From the NCBI RefSeq assembly GCF_023093535.1, contig NZ_CP095757.1:496001-560000 (forward strand): a DNA stretch of 64,000 nt. The letters are read 5' to 3'. The notes beneath the pieces were generated by a model that worked only from the letters and a program-made list of their open reading frames with translations, made no database searches and was not told the origin of the DNA. Both the position numbers and the translations under genes were made by a program. The stretch comes from Halovivax limisalsi. GTDB taxonomy: Archaea > Halobacteriota > Halobacteria > Halobacteriales > Natrialbaceae. Positions within the stretch are counted from its first letter, which is position 1. Each line of letters begins with the position of its first letter. Below are positions 25,502 to 37,100 of the stretch, piece by piece.

Positions 25502-26083
25502 TCAGAACTCGGCGTCGACCGTGCCGTCCGGCGAGAGTTCGATGACGCCGTCGAAGCGCGTCGCGAACTCGTCGAGGACCGCCTGGTCGTGGACCTCGGT
25601 CGAGAGGTGAAAGAGCCCGATCGCGTCGTGTTCGTCGAGCAGTTCGAGGATCCGATCGGCAGCGCTCAGCGCCTCGTCCTCGCCCGCGTAGTAGGCGAGT
25701 TCGGTCAACGAATCGAAACTGATCCGGCGTTTTCCGTCGGTTCGTTCGAGGAAGTCCTCGACGCCGGCGACGATTCCGTCGACGTGGTCCGGCGCCGAGA
25801 CGTACGAGACGTGATCCTTCGACCGGCGCGAGTAGCCGCGTTCGATGCTGAGCGTGTCGAGGATGTCCGCACAGGATTCGTCGACGTCGTAGTGCTCTAG
25901 CTTCTGACTCACCTCGCGTGCGGTCGTCCGGGTCGAGACGACGAGAAATCGGTCGGTGTCGGTTTTCAGAAAGTCCGTATCGATACGGTCGGTTTCGCCG
26001 ATACTCGGGTGTAAGAGTAACAATCCCGTCCCGCCGGGTACCGTCTCCGGCGTCCCGTCGATCGCCAGTGCGTACGTCATCAT
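25502..26083 (-). CDS. KaiC/RAD55-like protein lacking Walker A
   Basis: The 193-residue protein starts MMTYALAIDG (ATG at 26083, or the next ATG at 26080). The order of strands matches small haloarchaeal RecA-like proteins: TGLLLLHPSIGE where the P-loop should be, FLVVSTRTTAREVSQKLEHY, a middle SYVSAPDHVDGIVAGVEDFLE, RRISFDSLTELAYYAG, and a late AIGLFHLSTEVHDQAVLDEFATRFDGVIEL. The GxxxxGK[ST] motif is missing, so ATP binding is unlikely. Such proteins are thought to act in signalling or regulation. It is transcribed toward the repeat array at 25268-25402. The reading frame upstream of 26083 is open but has no family residues. Confidence 0.7.
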   Translation of the reverse strand: MMTYALAIDGTPETVPGGTGLLLLHPSIGETDRIDTDFLKTDTDRFLVVSTRTTAREVSQKLEHYDVDESCADILDTLSIERGYSRRSKDHVSYVSAPDHVDGIVAGVEDFLERTDGKRRISFDSLTELAYYAGEDEALSAADRILELLDEHDAIGLFHLSTEVHDQAVLDEFATRFDGVIELSPDGTVDAEF

Positions 26084-26288
26084 GGAATCAACACGTCGCG
26101 GATGGATTATAAACAGTGCGGGTATCGAATTCGTCGCGGTCGCCCGACGGTCAGGCGATCGCTCGACGGTGCTGGCGGGAGCAACGCTGGCAGTGGTGTA
26201 TTGTCGACGAATCCGTAGACCCGTCCGTTCGAAGGTGGCCGTCGGTCCGTTCGGAGGTGGCCCGTCGTCAAAACCCGGTGAGGACGTC

Positions 26289-27020
26289 TCATCCGAGTCC
26301 GAGCGCTGCGGCTCCATCGTATCGGAAGAAAAAAAGGTAGAGCTGGGCCGCTCCCGCACCGATCAACAGGAGTCCGGACGCGCGCCGAATCCGGCCGGTC
26401 TGGCGGGAAATCCGCCGGAGGATCGCGATGCGACCGAGGGCGGCCAGCAGCGTGATGGTAATCATGAGGGCACACAATCCGCCCACGTAGGTTCCGATCA
26501 CGGCGATGGCCCCGATCGAGCCGGTTCGAAGCGCGAACCCACTCAGTCCGATCAGCAGCGGGACGGTGCATCCGGCCGCCGCGGCGCCGTAGACGACGCC
26601 GAAGAGGACGTACCCCACGATCGACCGACGGCGTGCGGGGAGCTGAATCGACGGCGGGGTGAACGGGCTCGTCGAGGTGAACGCACTTCCCGATCCACCA
26701 GCGGCCATCCGGAGGCCGAGGACGATCACGACGCTTCCGACGACGAGTTCGATCGTCACCGCGTGTTCCGTGAGCCGACCGCCAGCCGTCAGTATCGCGG
26801 CGCCGAGACAGACGAACACGAGCGCCAATCCGACGCTCACCGATATCCCGACGACCGCCGCCCGACGAAGGCGTCGGCCGACGGACCGCTCGGCACCGTC
26901 GGCGTCACCGACGTAGTACGCGACGTATCCCGGAAGCAGCGGGTACGAACACGGGGCGAAGAAGGTCGCGGCCCCCGCCGAAAACGCGAACCAGAGGACC
27001 GCTGGGGTTACCGTCGTCAT
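26289..27020 (-). CDS. CcdA/DsbD-type membrane thiol-disulfide transporter
   Basis: The 243-residue protein has six likely membrane helices and the two hallmark cysteines of CcdA: APCSYPLLPGY near residue 23 and AAAAGCTVPLL near 145. The family passes electrons from cytoplasmic thioredoxin across the membrane to extracytoplasmic thiol proteins. The gene starts 4 bases after the end of the TlpA-like gene on the same strand, so the two form an operon and probably a redox pair. Confidence 0.88.
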   Translation of the reverse strand: MTTVTPAVLWFAFSAGAATFFAPCSYPLLPGYVAYYVGDADGAERSVGRRLRRAAVVGISVSVGLALVFVCLGAAILTAGGRLTEHAVTIELVVGSVVIVLGLRMAAGGSGSAFTSTSPFTPPSIQLPARRRSIVGYVLFGVVYGAAAAGCTVPLLIGLSGFALRTGSIGAIAVIGTYVGGLCALMITITLLAALGRIAILRRISRQTGRIRRASGLLLIGAGAAQLYLFFFRYDGAAALGLG

Positions 27021-27024
27021 CGAG

Positions 27025-27690
27025 TCACGATCCGTCCCCGCCGAGGATCGATTCGATTTCCCCGGTCAACGTGGACTCGCCGACGAGCCCGGTGTGGCGG
27101 GTCGCTTCGCCTCCGTCGGGTTCGAGGAGAACGACCGTGGGAATCGTCGTCGCGCCGAACGCCAGCGTCGCGCGCAAGTCGGGGTCCATCACCACCGGCC
27201 AGGTCGCGTCGTGTTCGCGCCAGAAATCTTCGATCGCCGGTTCGTCGCGTTCCTGCGTGATCGAGACGACGAACACCGAATCGCGATCGAAGCGATCGCG
27301 AACGCGACGGAGGTTCGCCATCTCCGGCGTACACGGCGGACACCACGTCGCGAAAAAATCGAGGAGAACGACGACGTTCTTCGGGGTGATATCGACGAGG
27401 CCGCCGGGCGACCCGGCGACGTCGACGGCGGGTAGCAGGAGTGATTCGGCGGCCGTCGGGTCGACAGCCGTCTCCGAATCGTCCGCCGGAACCTCCGGCG
27501 ACGGTCCGGACGGCGACCGATCCGTTCGACCGGCGTCTGGACTGTCCGGGTTCCGACCCGTCGGCGGATCGGCGGGCGTTTCCGTCGGTCGGGTCGGTCT
27601 GACGTCGGCGAGACAGCCGGCTACGGCCGCGGCCAGCACGCACCCGCCGGTCCGAAGCATCGACCGACGACCCACGTTTCGGCCCATCAC
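27025..27690 (-). CDS. TlpA/ResA-like thioredoxin-fold lipoprotein
   Basis: The 221-residue protein starts MMGRNVGRRSMLRTGG, a twin-arginine signal with a lipobox ending at Cys26 (VAGC). A Pro-, Ser- and Asp-rich linker follows to about residue 80. The thioredoxin fold then has the active site FFATWCPPC (Cys117 and Cys120) and the cis-proline segment ATTIPTVVLLEPDG. It would work outside the membrane as a thiol-disulfide reductase recharged by the CcdA protein encoded 4 bases downstream. It is divergent from the giant RHS gene at 28103, whose product has a cysteine cluster. Confidence 0.88.
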   Translation of the reverse strand: MMGRNVGRRSMLRTGGCVLAAAVAGCLADVRPTRPTETPADPPTGRNPDSPDAGRTDRSPSGPSPEVPADDSETAVDPTAAESLLLPAVDVAGSPGGLVDITPKNVVVLLDFFATWCPPCTPEMANLRRVRDRFDRDSVFVVSITQERDEPAIEDFWREHDATWPVVMDPDLRATLAFGATTIPTVVLLEPDGGEATRHTGLVGESTLTGEIESILGGDGS

Positions 27691-27757
27691 ACGTCCTCCA
27701 TTCGCCGAGTAATATTAAGTTGTGCCTGTCGTTCCAGCGGATCGACGGAACGTCGAG

Positions 27758-27940
27758 TGAACGCGTCCCGGTGCACCGGTAGTCCGTCCCGTAGCACGAG
27801 TGAGTGCGTCCCGGTGCACCGGTAGTCCGTCCCGTAGCACGAGTGAGTGCGTCCCGGTGCACCGGTAGTCCGTCCCGTAGCACGAGTGAGTGCGTCCCGT
27901 AGCACCAGTTAGTCCGTCTCGTCGCGCCAGTGAGCCCGTC
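27758..27940. repeat. 43-bp tandem repeat array between tlpA-like and RHS genes
   Basis: Units start TGA(G/A)(T/C)GCGTCCCGGTGCACC at 27758, 27801 and 27844 with a period of exactly 43 bases; units two and three are identical. Each unit is itself two related halves (AGTGCGTCCCGGTGCACCGG and AGTCCGTCCCGTAGCACGAG). The array decays to half-units up to about 27940. The GGTGCACC part is a palindrome. The gap 27691-28102 holds this array and the short frame at 28029. Confidence 0.85.
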
Positions 27941-28028
27941 TCATTACGATTTTGTCGACATCACCTAGCGAAGTTAATAAGTGGCCCGAATCGATATGTT
28001 TATCGTTGATACCTGCGCTGGTACGGCC

Positions 28029-28112
28029 ATGAATTCCAACACCCCTTATAATGGGTGGGCCATCGATACTAAGTTACTATTGGAAATTACTAACTGTGGG
28101 GAGTGCCAGTGA
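28029..28112 (+). CDS. Possible 27-residue leader peptide upstream of the giant RHS gene
   Basis: The ATG at 28029 lies about 30 bases after a TATA-like TTTATC near 28000. It opens MNSNTPYNGWAIDTKLLLEI and ends TNCGECQ. Its TGA (28110-28112) overlaps a GTG (28109) that can start the giant protein, a classic coupling arrangement. This would explain how a GTG with only a weak Shine-Dalgarno-like GGGG is reached. It may still be a chance frame. Confidence 0.35.
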   Translation: MNSNTPYNGWAIDTKLLLEITNCGECQ

Positions 28113-31100
28113 GTGCCGCCGATCGGACGGGTTCGACTCGCGACCGGACGGCGGCGATCGTCTTTTCGGTACTGATGATACTTTCGGTGGTGGTTGTACC
28201 CGTCGGGGCGACGGTCGAGTCTTCCGCGTCGATCGACGGGACGCCCGTCGGCGTCGGGCCAAACGGAATCGCCGCCGAGAACGGGGATCCGACGAGCGAT
28301 CGGTCGGAGGAGTCGGCCTCGACGACCGAACTCGGTGAGAAGACGCCCGACGAGGTGGACGACTTCGCCGTGCCCGATCGTGGAACCACCGGCTACGAGT
28401 CGTGGTACACGTACCGAAACGGCGTCAATCTCGCGAACGGCAACCTCTATCGGTCGAGTACGGACGCGTCGGTCGGCGCTCGCGCCGGCCCCATCGAGTT
28501 TACGCGGTCGTACAACAGTCGCGCGAGTCACGAACCCGGTCCGCTCGGGTTCGGGTGGACGCACGAGTACGCCGCCCGCCTCGACGTCCTCGTCGACGGC
28601 GTACGCTTCGTCGACGGCGACGGATCGGAACACGTCTTCCAGTCGGCCGTCGACGGCTTCGATACGCCCGCCGGTCTCGACGCGCGCCTCGTCGCGACCG
28701 ACGACGGCTACGAGCTTCGATGGAGCGACGGGCGGACGTTCGGATTCGACGAGGGGGGCGTCCTCCGGTGGACCGCCGATCGGAACGGAACCGGCGTCAC
28801 GCTCGAGTACACCGACGGCGCGCTCACGAGGATCGTCGACGACGCCGGGCAGGCGCTGTCGATCTCGTACGACGCCGACGGATGGATCGAGACGGTCGAG
28901 GATCCGCTCGGTCGAACCATACAGTACGACTACGACGTCGGGGATCTCGTCTCGGTTACCGGCGCGTCGGGCGAGACGACCTACGAGTACTTCGAGAACC
29001 ACAAACTCCGGAAGATCTCGCGCCCGACGGGCATGCTGACGACCGTCGACTACGAGTCGGGTTCCGATCGCGTCCGTCGCGTCGGCACCGGTCTGACCGA
29101 GGTGCAGTGTGCGCGCTCCGGCGTCACGTTCGCGTACGATTACGCGAACGACTCCGTCTCCTACGTCGACGGCATCACCGGGACCGAGACGACGGTGGTG
29201 CTGAACGAGGCCGGCAATCCCGCGTCGATGGCGTGGGACGACGAGACGGCCGAGTGGGCCTGGGACGACGAGCTGAACCTCGTCGGGGCGGAGAACGCGA
29301 GCGGCTCGTACGAGTTCGTCTACGACGCGCACGGAAACCTGCTCGAGCGAAGCGGGCCCGACGGGACGGTCGGCTACGAGTGGTTCGTCACGGAGACGAC
29401 CGACCGGTACCTGTCAGTCCGTACGAGCGAAACAGACGCCGCCGGCCGGACGACCGCGTACGAATATGACGATCGCGGAAACCTCGTCGCGGTGACGAAC
29501 CCCGCGGGCGCCCAGCGAACGTTCGAGTACGACGCGACGGGCGATCGCGTGGCGGCGACCGATCCCGCCGGCCACCGGACGACGTACGCGTACGACCACC
29601 GCGGATTCCTCACCGGCGTGACGGAGCCGACGGGCGCCGTGACGACCTACGAGTTCGACGCCGTGGGTCGACTTCTGACGGAGACGACCCCGCGGGGGGA
29701 CGCCTACGAGTACACCTACGACGATCGCGACGCGCTGCTGAACGTCACCGATCCGGCGGGGAACGTCCTCGAGTACGTCTACGACGAACGGGGAACGCAG
29801 ACCGGCATCGTCCGCTCCGTCGGCGAGAGCGGAACCTCGTCGACCCTCTCGACGATCGGGTCCAACGTGGGGCAGTCGAGATACGATATCGAGATCGACG
29901 GCGACGTCGTCACGTACCGTTCCGACGAACACGACCTCGTCCGTCGGTTGAACGCCCGCGGACGATTGGCGTCCGAAACGATCGATTACGGGCCGTTCAC
30001 GTCCGATCTCGACTACGCGTACGACGAACGCGGGAACCTCGTGGCGATCGCGACCGGCGGCGGCAACTACACGTTCGAGTACGACGCCTCCGACCGCGTC
30101 AGTCGGGCGACAGGGGTGGACGGCTCCTGGCTCGAGTACGCCTACGACGCGATGGATCGGGTGACGCAGACGACCGCCTCGAACGGCGTCACGACGACGT
30201 ACACGTACGACGAGGGCGGGAACGTCGCGTCGCTCCGCGCGGTCGACGCGTCCGGCGGGACGGTGCTCGACGAATCGTACGGCTACGACCTCCTCGGCAA
30301 CCTCGAGACCGTGACCGACGCCTCCGGATCGACCACGCAGTTCGAGTACGACGCGCTCGATCGCCTGGTGGTCGCGACGTACCCCTCGGGCGAGACCGTC
30401 GAGTACGCCTACGACGCCATCGGCAACCGACTCTCGAAGACCGTCAACGGGACGGAAACGACGGACTACGACTACGACGCCGACGGCACACTGTTGCAGG
30501 CCGGCGACACCGCGTACGAGTACGACGCGAACGGCAGCCTCGCGGTCAAAACCGTCGAGCGAGCGGACGGGACCACCGCGCGCACCGAGTACGAGTACGG
30601 TCAGGGTGGCCAGCTCGAGCGGGTCCTGCTACCGGACGGCGAGACGGTCTCGTACACGTACCTGCCCGACGGCGAGCGGGCGAGTAAAACGACGAGCAAC
30701 GGGACCACCTTCTACAGCTACAGCGACTTCCAGCTGCTCGGCGAGTACGGCGAGGACGGCGCCCTCGACCGCGGCTACCTCCAGGGGGCCGGCCTCGACA
30801 CGCCGATCGCACGCTACGACGAAGACAGCGACGAGGCGTACTTCTACCACATCGACGCGCGAAACGACGTGCGAGCGGTGACCGACGCCGCCGGCGGCGT
30901 CGCGAACCGGTACCGGTACGAGGCGTTCGGGGCCGTCCGGCACGCCGAAGAGTCCGTCGCGAACCCCTACAGATTCGCCGCCAGGCCGTTCGATTCGGCG
31001 GTGAACCTCTACTACAACCGCCAGCGCTACCACGACCCGGAGGTCGGACGGTTCACGCGCGGCGACCCGGCGGGGACGGTCGCCGGGGTCAACCAGTACG

Positions 31101-34100
31101 TCTACGCCGACAACAACCCGGCTACCTACACCGATCCGTTCGGCTTCGCCACGTGGGACGGCGGCGTCACGCTCGGCGGCGTGTCGCCGGGCAAACTGGG
31201 CGTGATCTCGATCGCGAGCAAGGGTGACATGAGCGGGTCGCTCAGTAACGGAGACACCGGGCAGGGGTGTTCGATCAGCGGCACCATCACCACCTACGGC
31301 CTGAACGTCGAACTGAGCGCGATCAAAGCGGAGATCGGCGCGATGCCGCTCGTGATCGGCGGCCCGACGTGCGGGGAATCGCTCCCCGGCATGACGATCG
31401 TCTGCGGCGGTATCGCGGGCCAGCTCGAAGCGGCGGCCGGCGTCGAAGTCGGCGCGTTCGCCTGCGGCGATACCCGCTCCGGCGGCTACAGCGGCGGTGC
31501 CGGCTCCGCGAAGACCGGAGTCACCGCCGGCGCCGGCGCGGGCGTGACGCTGTTCGTCAGGATCGACATCGCCGATTCGGAGTGTTCCTGCGTCGATGAG
31601 TGCGATAGCTGCAACGAAGACGACGACGAGCCGCCGCTGGGCGACGGGCCCAGCGCGCGACCGCCGGGCGGCGACCACCCCGACGACAACCACGACGTCT
31701 CCGTGCGACGCTACGCCGCGCGAACCGACGACGCATCGATCCCCGCGTACGGCTACGACGACGGCTCGATCGCGATGCTCGATCGGGGATTCGCCGACGA
31801 GTTCGGCGACTTCCTCGCCGACCAGGAGTTGCCGTACGACTCGGTGTCCTGGACGGTGCCGGCCGAGGAACTCGCGGCGTACGACCTGTTGATCCTCCCG
31901 AGCGGGTCGCTCACCGGGTTGACGGCGCTCGATACCTTCGAAGCGAAACTCGAGGCGTACGTCGACGGCGGCGGATCGCTCCTGGTCATGCCCCAGCAGC
32001 GGGGCTACCACTGGGGTCCGGTTCCCGGAGACCTCGCCGCGTACGGGTGGCTCGAAGATCAGAGCTGTCAGTTCGACTCCGTCGGGATCGACGCGACCTG
32101 CCCGGCGTTCGCCTCCGAGGCGGTCGGCGGGGAGAGTTCGCTGAACGTCGACGGCTACTTCACCGACTACCCCTCGAACGCCGAGATCCTCCTGACGCGC
32201 ACGAAGAACGCCCAGCCGGCGATGCTCGCCTACGACCGGGGTGCCGGCCAGGTGATCGCGACGACCGCCTACTCCGACTGGGCGTACGGACACCATGCTG
32301 CCAGTAGCGCCGACGAGCGGATCCTCAGGGATACGATCCGCTGGGCGCGATCGCACGACGACATACCGACGTACAATCGCGGCGAGGACGTCGACCTGCA
32401 CGTCGAGGCGACGAGCTACGTCGATCTCGCCGTCGAGCGCACCGATATCAGGGTGCGCGATCCGGACGGCGATATCGTCGACTCGGTCACGGTGACCGAC
32501 CCCGTCGCGGCGCTGTCGACGGCGAACCTGAGCGCCGCGCTGACGATTCCGACGGACGCACAGTACGGTATCTGGGACCTCGAGTACGTCTTCGAGACCG
32601 ACGCGCACGGGCCGGTTCAACGTGTCGTCGAACGCGACAGCCTCGCGATCACGCGGTACGAGGACGGCGACGACGGCTGGCGCGCGAGCGACAGTAACGT
32701 CTCCGTCTCGATCAACAGCGACGCGGAGCGGTACGCGCTCGGATCGAACGCGGCGTTTACGATCACGGCGCACAACCGCGGAGACCGAGAGGAAAACGTC
32801 ACGCTGTGGTGGAGTTTCCCGCACAACGCGCGATACGGTAACGCGTCCGTCTACGGATCGGGCGGCACACACCCCGGCGAGACGAGCAACCTCACCAGGC
32901 AACTCCAGCTCGGGCCGAACGGCGGCGGTAACGACGAGGCGACGTTCACCGTCGAGATACCGGTCGTCAACGCGGACGGGCGCGATCGCCTCTGGCTCGA
33001 GTACGCCGAGGAACGAAACGGCGAACTGGACCTCGTCGGTCGAGCGAGCCGCGGATTCTACACGTTCGAACCGTCGGTGGCCGTGACCATGTCCGCGGGC
33101 GCCGAGACGTACACCGGCGGGCAGACGGTCCCCGTCGACGTGGAACTCTCGGGCACCGGCGTCGAGAACGCCACCGTCGTGACCAGGATCGTCGCGGCCG
33201 ATCGGTCGCTCCACTTCCGGAACGAGACGGTGCGCTCCGTCGACGGGTCGACGACGCTCTCCTACGCCTACGCGCTCCCGTCCCCGACCGTCGACGGGCG
33301 GTACTCGGTCGTCACCGAGGTCCTCGACGCCCGGGGCGAGAAGATCGGCTTCCAGACGACCGGGTTCGACGTTCCCCTCGGCCTGGCGTTCGACGCGTCG
33401 ATTCCCGAGACGATCGGCGCGTCGAGCGATCTCGCGTTCACCGTCGAAAACGTGGACACGGCGCCGTTCGACGACGCCCTCGTCGACGTCTCGCTGGTCG
33501 ATCCGGCGGGAACGGTGGTCTGGTCCGACGCGGCGACGAGCGACGTCGGTCGCAACGAGACGAAGACGGTCGCGTTCCAGGTCGACGTGGACGACCTCTC
33601 GTTCGGGACGCACACGTTGCTGTACGTGCTCGACGCCGGCGCCAGCCGATTCGAGCGTCGCTGGTCGCTCGAGAACGACCACGCCGTCGACGCCGACTTC
33701 GATCGAGCCCGCTATCGCCAGCGCGAGAGCGCGGCACTGAACGCGACGATCTCGAACCGCGGCCGGTTCGAAACCGCCTTCGACGCGGTCGTCACCGCAC
33801 CCGCGGCCGACTTCGAGACCGTTCGGACGGTCGAACTGGCCCCCGGCGACCGCGAGTACGTGACCGTGGTCGTTCCGCTGCCCGCCGACATTCAGGCAGG
33901 CGAGCACGACGTGGCGGTGACGCTCGTCGACGGGTCGAACCTGACGGAGACGTACTCGTTCGTCGTCCCCGACTCCGAGCTGGTGTTCGATCGCGTCGAC
34001 GAGACGGCCGCGGCCGGAACCGACGTCGAAATCGTCGTCGGGAATCGCGGCGGCGTCGACACCGACGCCGCGTGCGCGTTCGAGTTGATCGGCCCGCAAG

Positions 34101-37100
34101 GAATCCGACTCGACGAGGGGCAACTGGCCGACACGGTTCTGGCCGGGGAGACCGCGACGACGACGGTCCGGATCCCCGATCAGGCGGTCAGCGGCGGATA
34201 CTTCGTCACCTCGTCGTGCACCGACGGGACCACGGGCGCCTCCTTCGAGACGATCGACGTCGTGGCGGTCGACGGACTCGACGCCGACGCGACCGCCGGG
34301 ACCGACGCGGACGTCTACGGGACCGGCGACACCGTCACGGTCTCCGCCGATATCGCGAACAACGGCGCTGCGATCGCGGACGGTCGACTCCGCCTCGAGA
34401 TCGCGGATCCGTCGGTGAGCGAGGGGTCGGACGCGAGCGAGGCTGCGGACGGAATCGCCGCGAGCGCGCCGGAGGCGGATTCGACGGAGCGTGCGATCGA
34501 TGACAGTGCACGCCTCGACGGCGTCCGGTCGTCGTGGGTCGACGGGACGTCGTGGGTCGAGCAGACCATAGCGACGTCCGGGATGTATTCGATCGCGACG
34601 GGAGCCGTCACCTCCGCTTCGGACGGAGGCGACAGCGTCGCCGCAACTGGCAGTGACGGCCCGACGGCGACGGAACTCGATAGCTCGGTCGCGCGCTGGG
34701 TCGACGTGCCGGGGACGATCACCGACGACGTCGTCTGGGAGGACGAAGTGATCGTGCTCAACGAGTCGCTGGTGATCGACGCCAACGGGTCGGTGACGAT
34801 GCGGAACGCCACGCTGCGATTCGACGTCGCCAGCGAGGGCGAGTTCGGCGTCGAAGTCCGCGACGGCGGGACGCTCGACGCGTTCGACGGATCGACCATC
34901 ACGAGTCACGACGAGGGGTGGAATCCGACCGAGTACTCGTTCACCGCGCTCCCGGGCGCGACGGTGTCCATTCGGGACTCGACCGTTCGCGACGTCGGCG
35001 CGGACTCGGAAACGCCGACGAGCGAGCGGGGGCTGTACGTCGCGGCGAACGACGTGGTCGTCGAGAACGCCACGATCGAGAACGTGCGGTTCGACGTCAT
35101 CCTCGAGGCCGTCGACGGCGTCGCGATCACGAACAGTACGATTCGAGAGCCGCTATCGGTCAACGCGTCGACCGGCGTCCGCATCGAGGGGAACGCGTTC
35201 GAAGACGGTAGCGGCGTCGACCTCAGCCACTCGAACGGCAACCTCGTCGCGGGGAACGCGTTCGGGGATCTCGATGCGCAGTACACGATCTCGCTCGAAA
35301 ACGCGAGCGACAACGTCCTTAGGGCCAACACCTTCGGAAAGACGGGCGGCGTCGAACTCGTCTCGAGTTCGTACGGCAACGAGCCCGGGACGCGATCGGT
35401 GCGAAACACGATCGCCGACAACGCGTTCTACCAGACGGATACGTACGGTAACGACGCGGACGGCATCACGATCGAAGCGGGGTCGACGGACACGGTCGTC
35501 GAGAACAACACGCTCGTCGGCACGGACCGGGAAGCGATCCTCGTCCACGCCCCGAACGCGACGATCGCGAACAACACGATCCGCGAGGTCGAGGATCACG
35601 GGATCCGCGTCACCGCCGCGAACGCGACGCTCGCGGACAACGCGATCGAGCGCAGCGACGGATTCGGTATCCTCCTCGACCGGACCGTGAACGCGACGCT
35701 TCGGAGCAACGACCTCGTCTCGAACGGCATCCACATCAACGGCCATCAGGACGGCGTCCCGCCGTACGAGCCGGGATCGGTGCCGGATCGACGCTACTAC
35801 GAGCACGACATCGACGGGAGCAACGCCGTCGACGGCGGTCCGTTCCAGTATCTGGTCGATCAGACCGGCGGACAGATCGTCCTCGACGGCGGCGCGGCGT
35901 GGCTGCTCAACGCGACTGACGTGACGGTCACGGGCGACGGAACCGCCGCGGCCGTCCTGTCAGAGGGCGTCGAACTACGCGACCTGAACGCCTCGGCTGA
36001 CGCCTACTTCGGCGTGTTCGTCGCCCACTCCGACGGGACGACGGTCTCGAATGTGACGTCGAACGGAAACGCGTACGGGCTCGCCGTGCTCGGGGCTTCG
36101 CAGTCCGGTCCGGCGACGTACGCGAACGAAACCTCCGTGACGGACAGCAGGTTCTCGGCGAACCGTCGCGGCAGCATCTACGCGCGAAACGTCGGCGGGT
36201 TCTCCGTCCGAAACGTCACCGCCGGCACTGAGACGAGATCGGGCGATCGGGACGTGGATATCGTCGGCGGCGAGTCCGTGACCGTCGCTGACCTCGCCCT
36301 GGACGAACGTGGTTCGTTCGGCGGATACGGGACCGGGGTGTCCTTCGATCGAACCTCGAACAGCGAGATCCGCGATAGCACCGTCCGGGGGTACGATCGC
36401 GGCATCGACGTCGAGGCCTCCTGGAGCGCATCGAACGTCACGGTCCAGAACGTGACGACCACCGGGAGCGACGGGACCGGCATCTTCGTGCGAACCGCGG
36501 ACTCGACGATCGCCGACAGTCGCGCGTTCGTCGCGGCCGGAACGGGGATCCGCGCGAACGGTGACCACTCCACCGTCGCGAGAAACAACGTGAGCGGTGC
36601 CGAAATCGGGATCAATACGGGCATCACGGGCGGCCTCGTCGCGGACAACGAGGTCACCGGCGCCGGCGAGTACGCGATCCGCATTCAGTCGCCCGACGGG
36701 ACCGCCTCCGGCAACGTCGTGCGCGAGAGTGCGACAGGCATCGTCGTCGACAGCTACGCGGGCGGGACGGTCCTGACCGACAACGTGCTCGCCGGCGATA
36801 CCGTCGACGTCCAGTTGTCCGATAGCGACCCGGTGACGATGCGGAACAACACGCTGGCACACGCCGGACTCGCCTTCGACTTCGGTTCGTACTCGAACCC
36901 GGGACCGACCGATTACGACCACGACATCGACGAGAGCAACGCGGTCCGGGGCGAGCCGCTGACGTACCTCTTCGACGAACACGACGTCGATATCGACGTC
37001 CCGGGGCGGCAGACGTGGATCGTCAACTCGAGTAACGTCACCGTCGACGCCCCGGCGCAGGCGGCCGTCCTCTTCTCGAGCGAGACGACGGTGCGCAACG

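Noticed and set aside
27758-27940. CRISPR array
   Set aside because: The 43-base period consists of repeated sequence throughout; there are no unique spacers.
30629-34909. 1426-codon minus-strand frame opposite the giant RHS gene
   Set aside because: It is an antisense shadow typical of GC-rich genes, rich in Arg and Val with no domain signal. The plus-strand frame has clear RHS and beta-helix repeats.
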